DNA of 64,000 nt from Lanius collurio (taxonomy: Eukaryota > Chordata > Aves > Passeriformes > Laniidae). Position 1 is the stretch's first letter, and every line of letters starts with the position of its first letter. A model generated the notes under the pieces. The model saw only the letters and a list, made by a program, of their open reading frames with translations. It did no database searches and was not told where the DNA came from. This document shows positions 24,130-35,510 of this stretch, piece after piece. The stretch is from contig JACBWW010000049.1 of NCBI GenBank assembly GCA_020086605.1, positions 2,161,380 to 2,225,379 of the forward strand, given 5' to 3'. Position numbers and translations under genes: made by a program.

Positions 24130-24420
24130 GAGCACACTACCATCCTTGACCCATCCAGGTAATTTAAGCCCTGGTTGAATTGGACAAGGACAGTTGTAAT
24201 TGGGCCCCAGTCTGGGCTGCTTCCAGCCTTGCAATTACCCTAATGAAGCTGTCTGTGGAGGGGTCAGTCGCTAGAGGCCACTTTGGCTGGAGCCTTCTCA
24301 GGCTGTCAACAGAGGGAGAACAAGGAGTCCATTGGGTCAGAGCACGAGACAAAATGAATGCTGGTAATTGATCTAGTGACAGCAGTGTCTGTCCTGACAT
24401 GAGGGAAATGGCCAGCTGCA
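24130..24420. promoter_or_regulatory. Possible conserved noncoding element with homeodomain-type cores
   Basis: An inverted pair GTAATTG (24196-24202) and CAATTAC (24232-24238) brackets the shorter inverted repeat CCCAG-T-CTGGG. Further TAATT or TAAT cores lie nearby (GGTAATTTAA near 24160, CTAATGA near 24240, GGTAATTGAT near 24363). TAATTG is the classic homeodomain binding core. No simple repeat or transposon explains the stretch. The call rests on motif clustering by eye; AT-rich DNA gives such cores by chance. Confidence 0.2.
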
Positions 24421-27400
24421 GTGAAAAGACTTGACCAAAAAACCTCCAAAGATTAAAAAAAAAAAAAGCTCCACAAAGAATTCGTATGTTTCTGAAGACG
24501 TGAATTTGGATACATTTTAAAGGGTTCCCAGCCATGTGGCCATTAAATGTGGACATTTCTCTCAGTAAGATACAACCATGTTGCCATCTCTGTCTGTTTT
24601 TGTGAAATCAATAAAACAGGCCTTTCCATGAGCTTTTTAAACTCTGCCCTCTCAACCCATTCCCTGTCAAAATCCCCAAATTCACGTGCAGCCCATAGAT
24701 ATGGATCCATAGGTATGGATCTATAGGCAATACTGACAGATGTGTGGTTATGTTTTATTGGATCTTTCCAGGAAGGTTCTGGATGTGCCCTTGAAAATGC
24801 ATTCCCAATTAGTGGTGTGATTCAGCATGCATATTTTGAGCTTCAATATTTCAGGTGGGCTGAAATGTAATTTTAACTCATCCTTCCATCGCTCTGTTCT
24901 TGTGAGAGTTTTTAATTAAACATAGTCTTTAATCAATTAAGTGGCAGCTGCAAGTAATGTGTTAGTGCTCTGAACGTGTCTTTAGAAATATCCAAACTTG
25001 CAGAAAATGCAAGTTCAAATAGCAGCAGGGAAGAGATTGACTTTCATCCTTCCTTTGAATTCCACAAAATTTCCTGTCTGGGACTACTCATCAATATCTT
25101 GCCTAGACATAAGAGACAGGCTTTCAAAAACAATTAATCCCTCCTCCCTTTTCTATCTGCATGGTAATTCAGCATAATAGAAATAATGGTAATAATAAAT
25201 ACTGAAGCTGGAGTTAGAAATGGCAGCTCCAAAGCTTGAAAATCCGTGTTTATTGCTGGCAGAACCTACAGGTTTGGAAAGGGCATTGACAGGGTTGATA
25301 AAGACTATTGTTTATCATCACTTTGACTTCAGGGCTAGCAGAAAATATACATTTTAATAGTGATAACAATAATAGCAATTGTTAATATTCTTTGTAACTA
25401 ATGTTAGACTAATTTCTGTCACCTTTTTACAAAGATATAACTAATTATCTACACTGACCTTATTGAGGCATGTAAAATATAGTGTCTGTATATAAAGCAG
25501 TGAGCCCAGAATTTCCTTACATATATTTTTTAATGAATTGAACAGCCCTTGTACATGTGAGAAATGAGAACAGAGACACCAGTAGGTTGTGACTGGAGTT
25601 GCCAAAAGAAGGTGGAGGTGCTTACTCCAGATGTTCTCTTTAGTCACTAGAGAGAAGTAGGTGACAGCAGCAGGCGAGTGATTCAGACTTCAGGGAGCTA
25701 GCTAAGAATAAAACGAATTAAGATTAATTCCTCCTGGAGGAAGCTCCTATTCCCCATCCTACCAAGGGACTCTGGGGTGACCAGCTCAGCTGTAGGTGCT
25801 GAATGTTGAAGGAGTAAGGGGGGTTGGCACAATCCTGTCTGTGACAAGTACGTGTTCAGACTCAGAGTCTGTGGCGTGATCAAAACCAAGACTGACTTTT
25901 TTAATGCTCAGTTATGAATGAGCCTAAATCTAAGTGTCTTTGCTGGGGCAGAAGAGAACTTGCTTGAAGGAACAAGGAATGAGATCCCATACTACTTATT
26001 TCATACCCTTAACTGCTGCATTCCACGTGGAGTCCACAACCCCCAAGATGTTGATGTCTCACCCCCATAAATGCTGAGGTCTCACTTCCCTTCTTGCACA
26101 TTCATTTCCAGCAGGGTGGCAAATTGCAGTGATACAGAGTGTGAGCTCCCACTTTAGAACCACGTGAGCTGCACAACCACAGGGACTCTCTGTGGGTTTA
26201 GTTCCAGTGGTGACAGTGCCCTGTGACTGGTGACCTGCCTGGCAGGGAGGCCACCAGAGAGACATCAACGGGGGGAACTGGACAGGCTTGCTCTGAGGGC
26301 TTGTCATGGCTCCACAGACCCTGTAGCCACCACCCCTCTGCTGAAGGGAGTGGGTGATTATAACAATAATAAAAAATAAATGTCATCTTGCAGAATTTGT
26401 CTGTTTCTCATCCTTATGCCACAAGGCAAAGGAAGCTAGGGACAATGCTGGCTACTAAATGATGGATTTATGACTACTGTTGATGCCTTTTTTCCTCTTG
26501 TGAGTCAGATGTTTTAAAAAGCAGGCATGTGCCTCCTGCACAAATGCCCTGTGTTAATAGACTGCATCAGGATCCCATGTGCATGTTGAGGCCCATGCTG
26601 AGCCTCAGCTCAGAAACCAAACACTTGTCCACTACTGCAAAGCCTCACACACTAGTCAGACATCATCATCCCTTTCATGCATTAAACACACTTAATACAG
26701 TCTCTTTTCCCTATCAAGCACGTCTAGGAGTTGGAAAATAAAGTACTTTTGAGTATTCAACTTCTTCTTATATTTTATTTTCATTTTTTTGCTGATTCTA
26801 CTTGAAGAAATTCCACTCAGATACTCTTTTTTTTCCTCTTAAAGCATTATCTTCTTTTGGGGTACAGACTTTATTTGGAGTTCAATCATATTTTGAGGTA
26901 ACGTATTTAATTTATTCTCTCTGATACAACAAATTTGTCAAATCAATTTTTCTGGGCATCAAAACTATATTTGCAGCACGTTACTGATTTGGCTGGAATA
27001 GAGTAAATTTTATGCACAGTAGGTGATATGGGATGGTTTAGATTTGTGCTGGAAGTGGTGTTGAAAATATAGGGATGTTTTCCCTATTTCTGGGCAGGGC
27101 TTACACGGAGTCAAGGTCTTCTCTGCTCCTCACCCCATCCCACCAGCAGGAATTTTGGGAGTGTGCAAGGAGGGCCACAGCTGGGATAGCTGACCCTGAC
27201 TCACCCAACTGATATTCCAGGCCATATGAAGTCATGGTTGACATAAATCTGGGGAAAAGACAAGTAAGAGGGGAAATATTTTGAGTGATGGTATTTGCCA
27301 TCCCAAATCTCTCTTACATTTGATGGAACCTTGTTTTCCTGGGGATTGCTGAACACCTGCCAACCCATGGGGAGTGAGGAATGAATTCCTTGTTTTGCTC

Positions 27401-30149
27401 TGCTTGCCTGCATGGCTCTTGCTTTACCTGTTGAACTGCCTTTATTTCAGCCCATGAGTTTTCTCACTTTTTAGGAATGGATTTTCTCACTTTTTAGTCA
27501 TAGTTGCCAGCTGGGGTTAAACCCTGACACTGGTGCAATCAGATAGATCTTAGACTGAGGTATACAAACTGGTCTGTGAACTGAGCACTCACATAAACAT
27601 CACTGCAAGTACTTCTATTAATATTTGGAAATGAAGTGAATTTACACATAAGGTTTTGCATCCAAACGTTCAGAGGGGTTTCAAAAATGTAGCACAATGT
27701 CCTGAGGCCCACACTTTAGTGATGAAAAATGTTTGCAAAAATTCAACAGTAAAAGCTTTTCTATACCTATGTCAACTTGTTAATTAAAACCCCAAGTAGG
27801 GGGAAGAGAAAAAAGAAACAATAGCAGTGGATAATTTAATGTTTAGCCAAAAGTATCACAAAATTGGAAAACCAAAAAAGGAATTAACAGAAACCAAAAA
27901 ATGCAGAAGAAACCTAATACAGATTTAGAAATAGGTATTGGTGCCAAACCATATGGTCATTGAAATGGATTAGTTTTCACTCCTTAGGAACATGCAGACT
28001 GCATCCCAAAGTAGCCATGGTAATGAACACTCTTCCAGCAAACTGCAGCTTCTGGGCAGCCAAACCATGGGCACTGGAAGCTAGGCACTGGGTCCAGTTT
28101 GAACTTCTTGTTTTCTCTGCATCTCACTTTACCCACTGGATATCAGACTGTTTTCTTCCACTTTTTGTGAACTTTTCTCATTAGCTTAGAAGTCTTCAAA
28201 CAAAGAGATCTTCTGTTATGTGTTTTTTCTTTGCCTGAGGCAAAGGGTCCCCCTTACTTTGGTCAAAGCTTTTGCAGTTGCTGCAGGAGCAGTGTAGTTG
28301 AATCCCACATGGGACTTTGTGCACAAATTAATCTGACTGTTGTGATTCACTTGACTGCCACTGAATATACAACAACAAGAAATAGCCATGATCTCTCACT
28401 TGATCTTATGTTCAGATTTGTCCAAAACAACAAAATCTGGTCTGTTAAAACCACTAATGGACAAGAGGGAATGATTTTGATGGAGTGACATCTAAACTGC
28501 TTTTCCTCAGGTTTTGCAGTGGAAGACATCTGAAGGAGCTGTTCAAGAGGCATTAGACAATCAGATTTATTGTCCTTATAATAACACAACAGTAGCCAAT
28601 CTCACTTTGTACCCCCTACTCATTCAATCCAAATTTGCATAATTTGCATGGGGGACATTATTTATTCTTTGGGGAAACCTAAAAATAGAAACTTGAGCAA
28701 AGTGATTATAATAACCAAAATTGCATGACTGAATGTTTCACCTCAGCATTTACACTGTATTCAGAAAAATTAGTGTATCTCAACAGGAGATAGGTTAAAT
28801 GTACTGTACCTACCATAAAAAAAAACAACCCTCTCTCAACCTTTCACATGAGGTTAATTCTGTTATGACATGACTCTTTTAAATCCCTCAATAATTGCAT
28901 TGCAGGTAGAGGTAGTTCAGGCTTCAGGACTTAAAAATTCTGATCTTAGGACTCCACCTAAAAATTCAATTAAAGAACAATTTAAATCTGGCTGTGGATT
29001 TGTATGACCTACATCAGCGTGCTCTTGACCACATCTTAGTCATCCTCATCTCACTCTGTGCACCAGTTCTGGTAACCCTGGAGTGGTACCAGTGGAGATT
29101 TTCTCACCTACATGTATTCACATTAAATTCCTCTCAGTTTCCACACCCTACTTTGCACATGTACCCTACTCAAAAGGTCTTTTTCCTTTATTCAGATTTA
29201 AGATTGGCTGAGTGTCACTCCCTGAACAACTATTCAAAATTGTGTTTAATATTCATTGTTCAGTGGGTGGTCCACTGTACATTATTTATTACCTGTTAAT
29301 GACAGAATGATTGGTTTCCTCCTGGGCATTTCCATGCTTCTCCTTGTTAAATGTTACTGGAAATACTCCAGCAAAATATTATCTTTTTCCTAAGAATCTT
29401 TTGATTTTTAAACATTTGGAGAGTTTAGGTGGGATTCTTCTCATCTACTTTTGAGAGGGTAGGATTCAATTTACAGACTGAGGCATCTATTTTTAGGTTT
29501 TGGCATGCAGGTGTCTCCAGGAAGGCTGAGTATCTGAGCACTGAGGATCAAAACTGCACAACCAGGGTGATAGAACCCATAGGTACCTTCTCCTTGCTCT
29601 TTCTGGTCTCACTGGGGACATTATAGGATAACAGGGAGCCTACAAGCTCCTCCTAAAGCCACCAAACTCCCTGACAAGTCAGTTCAGTTCAGGCTGAGCC
29701 ATAGTTATGACTCTTGCTCATTTGAGTGTACTGGATTAAAATAAACAGTCTCTACCAACCTAAACCATGTAACAGCTTAATAATGCCTTAGTAAGTCCTT
29801 CTGGCCTACTCAGTTGAAATTTGAAAATTACAGATAATTACAAACAGCACAAAAGGAGTCTTATAACAGGAAGTGCTGGACAGTATTAATAACAGGTTTC
29901 ATTAGCAGATCCACCTATACTGCATATGACAGCTGCCATAGGGAAAAATACGTCCCACAGAAGATTAGACACTCAGCATAACAGGTATTAGGTAAATAAG
30001 TAAGCAAATTGTCCATAAAACTACATAAGAACCTTTCAGCTTTATAAAATCCAAATTTTAAGCTGTAAATGATGGACTCAGGGAAAAGTCACAAGTGCTA
30101 ATAGTTATGAAAGGAGATGTCTTCAAAGGTCTGTAAATCAAGACAGCTG
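24421..30149. other. Unassigned noncoding DNA, 5.7 kb
   Basis: No gene or transposon recognised. Minor items: A(13) at about 24455-24467, a short near-tandem GATATGGATCCATAGGTATG at about 24695-24725, and a 16-bp direct repeat at 27459-27497 described separately. Confidence 0.5.
27459..27497 (+). repeat. 16-bp direct repeat, two copies
   Basis: TTTTCTCACTTTTTAG occurs at 27459-27474 and again at 27482-27497, separated by 7 nt. Perfect copies suggest a recent local tandem duplication of about 23 bp. Confidence 0.9.
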
Positions 30150-30575
30150 TAGAATTATAGAATAGTTTTGGTTGGAAAAGACCTTCAAAGTCATCCAGTT
30201 CCTGCCCCCCCTGCTGTGGGCAGGGACACCTTCCACTAGACCAGGTTCCCCCAAGTCCCATCCAGCCTGACCCTGAACACTTCTGGAGATGAACACCTCC
30301 ACAGCTTCTTTGGATAATCTGTGTCAGGGCCTCACCCCTCTCACAGTAAAGAATTTCTTCCCAATATCCAATCTAATCCTGCCCTCCTTCAGCTTGAAGC
30401 CATTCCCACATGTCCTGTCCCTCCATGTCCTTGTCAAAAGTCCCTCCTCACCCTCTCGTAGCCCCCTGTAGGCACTGAAAGGGGGTCTGAGGTTTTCCTG
30501 GAGCCTTTTCCCCTCTAAGCTGAGCAGCTCCAACTGCCTCAGTCTGTCTTCATAGCAGAAGTGCTCCAGCCCTCC
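30150..30575 (-). mobile_element. CR1 3' fragment with ORF2 C-terminus (~426 bp)
   Basis: On the plus strand it runs from AGAATTATAGAATAGTTTTG through GGGCAGGGACACCTTCCACT and AAAGAATTTCTTCCCAATAT to CATAGCAGAAGTGCTCCAGC, the CR1 end in reverse. The minus-strand frame 30533-30324 stays open for 69 codons and contains GNGFKLKEGRIRLDIGKKFF, the CR1 ORF2 C-terminal region ('GNGxKLKxxRFRLDIRKNFF'). It is 5'-truncated at about 30575. Together with 13200-13441 it is among the better preserved copies here. Confidence 0.96.
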
Positions 30576-33500
30576 ATGTTGAGAAATATTTCAGAATTTT
30601 ACCCAAGGCAGATAAATTATGTTGCTATACTATGGCTGTGAAGGTACCTTGTAGACTGCAGGAAAGAATGGGTACCTAGGTAAAGACCATAGTGAGTCCT
30701 TCCTTTAAAAAGAATAAGCTTTCTGATCAGACCAAATCCATGAAAAACATAGTTTAGTCAAGTTAGATGTGCAAAATCCACAGAACTGGATTTCTCTGGT
30801 TCTTTTCTTGTTAAAAGTAGTAAAAGTACTCATTTTTCTTGGATGGGAAATACATGAGGCCCATGTGTTTGTCAAGGCCAGGTGTGATCATCAAGCTATG
30901 ATCTTGAGCACTTTTTTCAAATAGTTCCCCAAGACTCAGAATTCCACTGTCAGGAATGCTTTAGTTCCTCAGCAGCTTCTGCTTCCTCCGTAAAAACTAG
31001 TAATGGGAAGAAAATGCTTTGGGACATGAGTTATCTCACTTGATAAGTCCACAGCTGCCAGCAGACCAGAGCCTTCATTTTACACACACCACTGGTTGTG
31101 TTCTGCCATGTTCTCCTTTACTCCCCTGTGGTTTCATGGGTCAGGGACTAGGTGGAGGTGCCCCATGTTTTCAATTTGCTGAATGAAATTAGAGTGGAGA
31201 AGAAAGACTCTGTCAGCCATATCTGGTGGATAGAGCATGAGCAGAGAACACCCAGTGGGAGCACTGTGGGTGTGTTGGTTTTGTTGCACATGTAGTTTAT
31301 AACACACTTGAGGCTCTGCATCTCATTAGTTTTGGGTGGGTCTCTCCCACCAGGACAAGCAGCCTTCATTTCATGGATGTTTTTGTGAATCCAATTTAAT
31401 TCTGAGTGGATGAAATAAGACTGATGACATGGGAAGGTGAATAGGCAAACCTGACAGGATTATTCAGGTACTATAAGAGGGGTGGTAGGGTGCTGCCTTA
31501 CTTCTCATTAGTTTTAGAGAAGAACTGTTGAAATTTGATTTTTGAACAATTTTTGACTTCCAGATTCTAGGAAGCATAACACAACAGAGGCTTAGGCCAG
31601 GACTCTAAAGGATTGGAAATTTTTGCCTGAAGTACTCTACTTCAACCCTGAAAAATAAAATAAATGTATAGATGGTATTAAAGAAGAACAAATGAATGAA
31701 GAACTGGCAACCCCAACACACAAAGAAGAGTATGGAGTATTTGTAACAATGAGTACTGAAATTATCACTCTCCCAGATGTCTTTTGGCTTTTCCTTTCAG
31801 AGTTCTGAGGTTTTTGCCCACAGATGGCACAACCATGAGTGGCCAAGGCTGCCCACACCTTGTCCTGACCTTCAGGTATGGTTGGAGTGTGCTACAGAGC
31901 AGTTAACCACTACAAGAAAATATAAATTGACCCATGTTTAATCTGCATAAACCTTAAGGCTGGAGGTTGCTCTGATGAGAAGAGAGTGAACAACTTTCAC
32001 AATAAAATATGGAGCCCCCAGTGTAATAGGGAGTGCTAATGGGGAACACATCTGGGGAGAAAGGAACCATAACTCCTGTGCAGCTTTTGAGTGTCCAGGG
32101 TGCATCATGGGCTGCGAGGTTTTTAATCCGTGGGTGTATATCCTTTATGGGTATGATTTTTCCCTTCAGGTATGAGCCCTTTGTTCACATCTTGGTCATG
32201 TTCACACCTTGGTCAGTCATCAGAATGATGAAATATTGAAGGGTGGACTTGCACTGGCACGAAAGACGCCATGAACTCAATCTGTATTTTTATTGAAGAG
32301 AAGGCTGAGCAGTGATTTCAGCTTGTATACACCTACATGACAAAGATATTTTTCTTTGGCCAGAAGTCTAAGAACATCCAATAAATGAAAATAAGAGATA
32401 GAAAAATTCAGATGGAAAAGAATTACAGTTTAACCATGAACCCAGCAAACAACTGAAATAGCAAACTGATGCTTTCAAAAATCTTTTTCCCTATTGTTGG
32501 GCACTTTAAATTAAAGACTGATTATTTTTCCCCTAAAAAACATGTTTACCTTCAAAGTGGACTTTAGAACAAATGTGGCCTAGACTATGTGGTAAGTCAG
32601 GCATCCTTCTTTAGCTACTCAAAAAATCTTTAGCACTTTTCTGCTCTGAGGGGATGTCTCTTAATGTCAAGACCAGGGTGATACAAGAGGTAAAAAATTT
32701 TGTAGCTTTCAGTCTTTTTTCCATGTTTCTATAGCAAGCAGACATAGTGAATAGTACTAAGAATTCCTGAATCCTGTCCTCACCTTCCCCAATTATACCT
32801 TTTGCCAGGGGCTATAATGAAGTCGTGGGATCAGGGAGAAAAGTTTGTGTAAACTTCAGGTAGTGTTTCTTCTCCCTCAGAAACAATTATTCCTGAAAAC
32901 CATAATCTTGACCAGTATCTGGGTTGGTCTGAAAACCAGACTATGCAGATGGACGTGACTAAACAAAATTGTCTAAGGTTATGTTAGAGAAGACAGGGCT
33001 TCTTTTTTAATTTATATGTGTAGAAATACATCTTTATATATTAAATTTTAATTGCCTGGTGCTTGTCAGATCCAGATTGGATCTCTTTGTTCCCGTTTTT
33101 ATTCTCATTGCACGTGTCAGACCAACCCCTTCACCTGGATGTGCTGCCATGCAAGTGTTTGTTGGCACACCTCCTGCATATCCTGGGAGAGATATGCAGA
33201 AGGCTGGAGGGAGCAGGAGCAGGACTGCCCACAGCCTGGCAGGGGTCAGGGTAAATACCCACTGAGCCATGCCCTGCAGCCTGCTTTGTTTACCTTGGGT
33301 CTCTGCCCTGGGTTTGTTGAATAGGCACAAAGACATTAATCTCTCTGTGTCCCATGGGGATCACAATATCCCCTTGCATTTCCTTATGGAGGATCTTCCA
33401 CGTGAGCATGTCCAACCCCCAGCACAGGAGATAACGGTAGCAGGGCTAATGAGAACATTAACTTTGTGAAAAGACACTCCTGGATGTCTCAGGAAAGAGA

Positions 33501-33614
33501 TGACTTTCAGATTGTTTTCTCCTCAAAATGTTGCAGCCTGGAATCCCTGCAAGGCTCCTCACATTAACAGCAGAACAGTGTGAATGGCTCAGGAGACCAC
33601 GCTCTGGGTTACAG
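30576..33614. other. Unassigned noncoding DNA, 3 kb
   Basis: No gene or transposon recognised. Overlapping frames at 33034-33336 on both strands have no family match that I can see. Confidence 0.5.
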
Positions 33615-33637
33615 CCTCCTCCTCCTCCTCCTCCTCC
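33615..33637. repeat. Short (CCT)n microsatellite
   Basis: About seven and a half uninterrupted CCT units following ACAG. Confidence 0.9.
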
Positions 33638-33639
33638 AG

Positions 33640-34010
33640 GAACTCCGAGTTCCCTTCAAAAGGAGCTGTTCGTTTTGCTGCTGAGCTAACATGATTAAAC
33701 AAGACAGGTCTGGCAGGGCTCTTCCACATTGTCAAATCTTGAACAAAAGGCGTAATTTTCCTATTTCTTACAGCTCCAAACAGCCTGCTTCCAGAGATGG
33801 CAATTACTCACAGGCAGCGTAACTCAAGACCTTTCCAGTGTTTATATCTCCACATGATCCATACATTTACATGGCAACGGCATGGAACAAGGCATGGCTT
33901 TTCATTTTCCCATCATAATTCATAGCAGGACCCTGCCAAGAAAACACTGGAGCTGATTACCAAGTGTGACTACGATCAGATCATTTAGCAATTTGAGTTT
34001 CCACACCTTT
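33640..34010. promoter_or_regulatory. Possible conserved noncoding element
   Basis: A stretch of about 370 bp with balanced composition, no simple repeat and no transposon signature. It retains several CpGs (CTCCGAG, TGTTCGTT, GGCGTAA, GCAGCGTAAC, CAACGGC) in a window where CpG is rare. It includes a polypyrimidine-TACAG at about 33753-33770, but without a good downstream donor. CpG retention can mark constraint or simply low methylation. The call is a guess to be tested by alignment. Confidence 0.15.
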
Positions 34011-35418
34011 TGTGTGAAGCTGGGCTTTGTTTTACTTAAAGCAATAATTGCATTCTAATTTCATAATATAGGTCGTGGTTGCTTCATCTCTCTGTGCCTT
34101 CAAGGAAAAGAAAAGCTGCACAGAACACAACAAACATTTTTTAATTAATTTTTTTAAATGACTTAATAAATGTTTACCTGCTTCACAGGTGTGCTTGCTG
34201 CAAAGTGACTTAATTATCATTCCCACAGTCCCTGTTCAAAGGATCACAAAGGGATTATACATTGGTGTTATCCTCAGTAATAATGAATTACTCTTTTATG
34301 AAGAACTGAGTTCAAAGAAACATTTTTAAGAGTAAAAGTTTTTTAAATGATATACGTTAAAGAAGGAGTTAAGAATTAATCGATTTTTAACTGGGCAGAA
34401 TTTCAAAACAGAGCAGAAATAGATGATTACAAACAGTCTTGGACTCATTTCTTCACAATGCTTAAACTTGTCTTCAAGGTTCCCCCAATGAACAAGAAGA
34501 GAAGGGCACCTCTCAGACCATGTAGAATTGTTCCAGAGCTTATTGGAGACCTTTTCCTTTCTTCTCCTCCAGAGCATGACCCTCCACATTTTAGCTGGAG
34601 TTGTAGGGTCACTCAGTTTATCAGGTCACAAAACACATGGCAGGACATGACATGTCCCAGCTGGTTTAGCTTTCATTGGATTACTCACCCTCATCTCCAA
34701 CACAGCAGCTTGGGTTCCCACAGGTCTTCAGACCCAGGTGCTGCATGATGGATCCAGTCAATCAGCTCCGTTCTTCATCCCTAAGCACAACCTGGAGGTG
34801 CTGAGAAGGATGAAGTGGGCAGTGAGAGACTACTGTGAGTTTAATATTTAATATATATCTAATATTTAACATGGGATCCTTCCACTTCCATGGGCTTCAG
34901 ACTAGGCATGGTATTGAGTCCTTTCCTAGAGAGCACAGGAAATCAAACTACCTGAAAATAAAGTGCAGATAGCTCTTATTTAAAAAAAAAAGGAGATCCA
35001 TATCAAAACTTGCTCATGTGTCTGTTTTAAAAAGGAGACACTTTTATCTCTTTTAGAGAACCATAGTTTGGATCTTGATTCTGGCATAATTTTCTCACTT
35101 TATCTCAAGCACTTGTCACTTTTATAGCTTCTGCTGTCTCTGAAGGTACCAAAGAGCAGTGATTTTTCTGTACTGGATCTCCATCACAAACCTCATCTGA
35201 GTCAGCCTATGAGTGTTTTCCCCAAACAGACATAGCCACAGATCTCTCTGGGTATAGTTCTGTTATCCAGAATATCTGGGAATCAGGTAAGAGTACCTTT
35301 CATCCTGTTCCCAGCTGACTTTCCTTTTTCTTTTTTTTTCATTTTTCTTTTCAATTGCAATTGCATGCAAAAAAAGATTTAGATACAGAAGGTTCTTATT
35401 GCTATTTTGGACTTTCAA
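34011..35418. other. Unassigned noncoding DNA, 1.4 kb
   Basis: No gene or transposon recognised. A pyrimidine-rich patch lies at about 35322-35355. Confidence 0.5.
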
Positions 35419-35510
35419 CCATAGAATGGACTTTAAAGATCCTCTGGTTCCAACTCTCCTGCCATGGGTAGGGGCAGTTTCCACTAGAGCCATCCCTGTC
35501 TGCACTCAGA
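35419..35510 (-). mobile_element. CR1 3' terminal fragment (~90 bp)
   Basis: CCATAGAATGGACTTTAAAG, CTGGTTCCAACTCTCCTGCC and ATGGGTAGGGGCAGTTTCCA reproduce the reversed CR1 3' end with a small deletion after 'AGAATGG'. It is diverged and heavily truncated. Confidence 0.88.

Noticed and set aside
30324..30533. Open minus-strand 69-codon frame as a host gene
   Set aside because: It matches the C-terminus of CR1 ORF2 and lies entirely inside a 5'-truncated CR1 copy.
33753..33830. Possible exon after TTTTCCTATTTCTTACAG
   Set aside because: The acceptor is good, but no credible donor follows within a few hundred bases and frames are broken.
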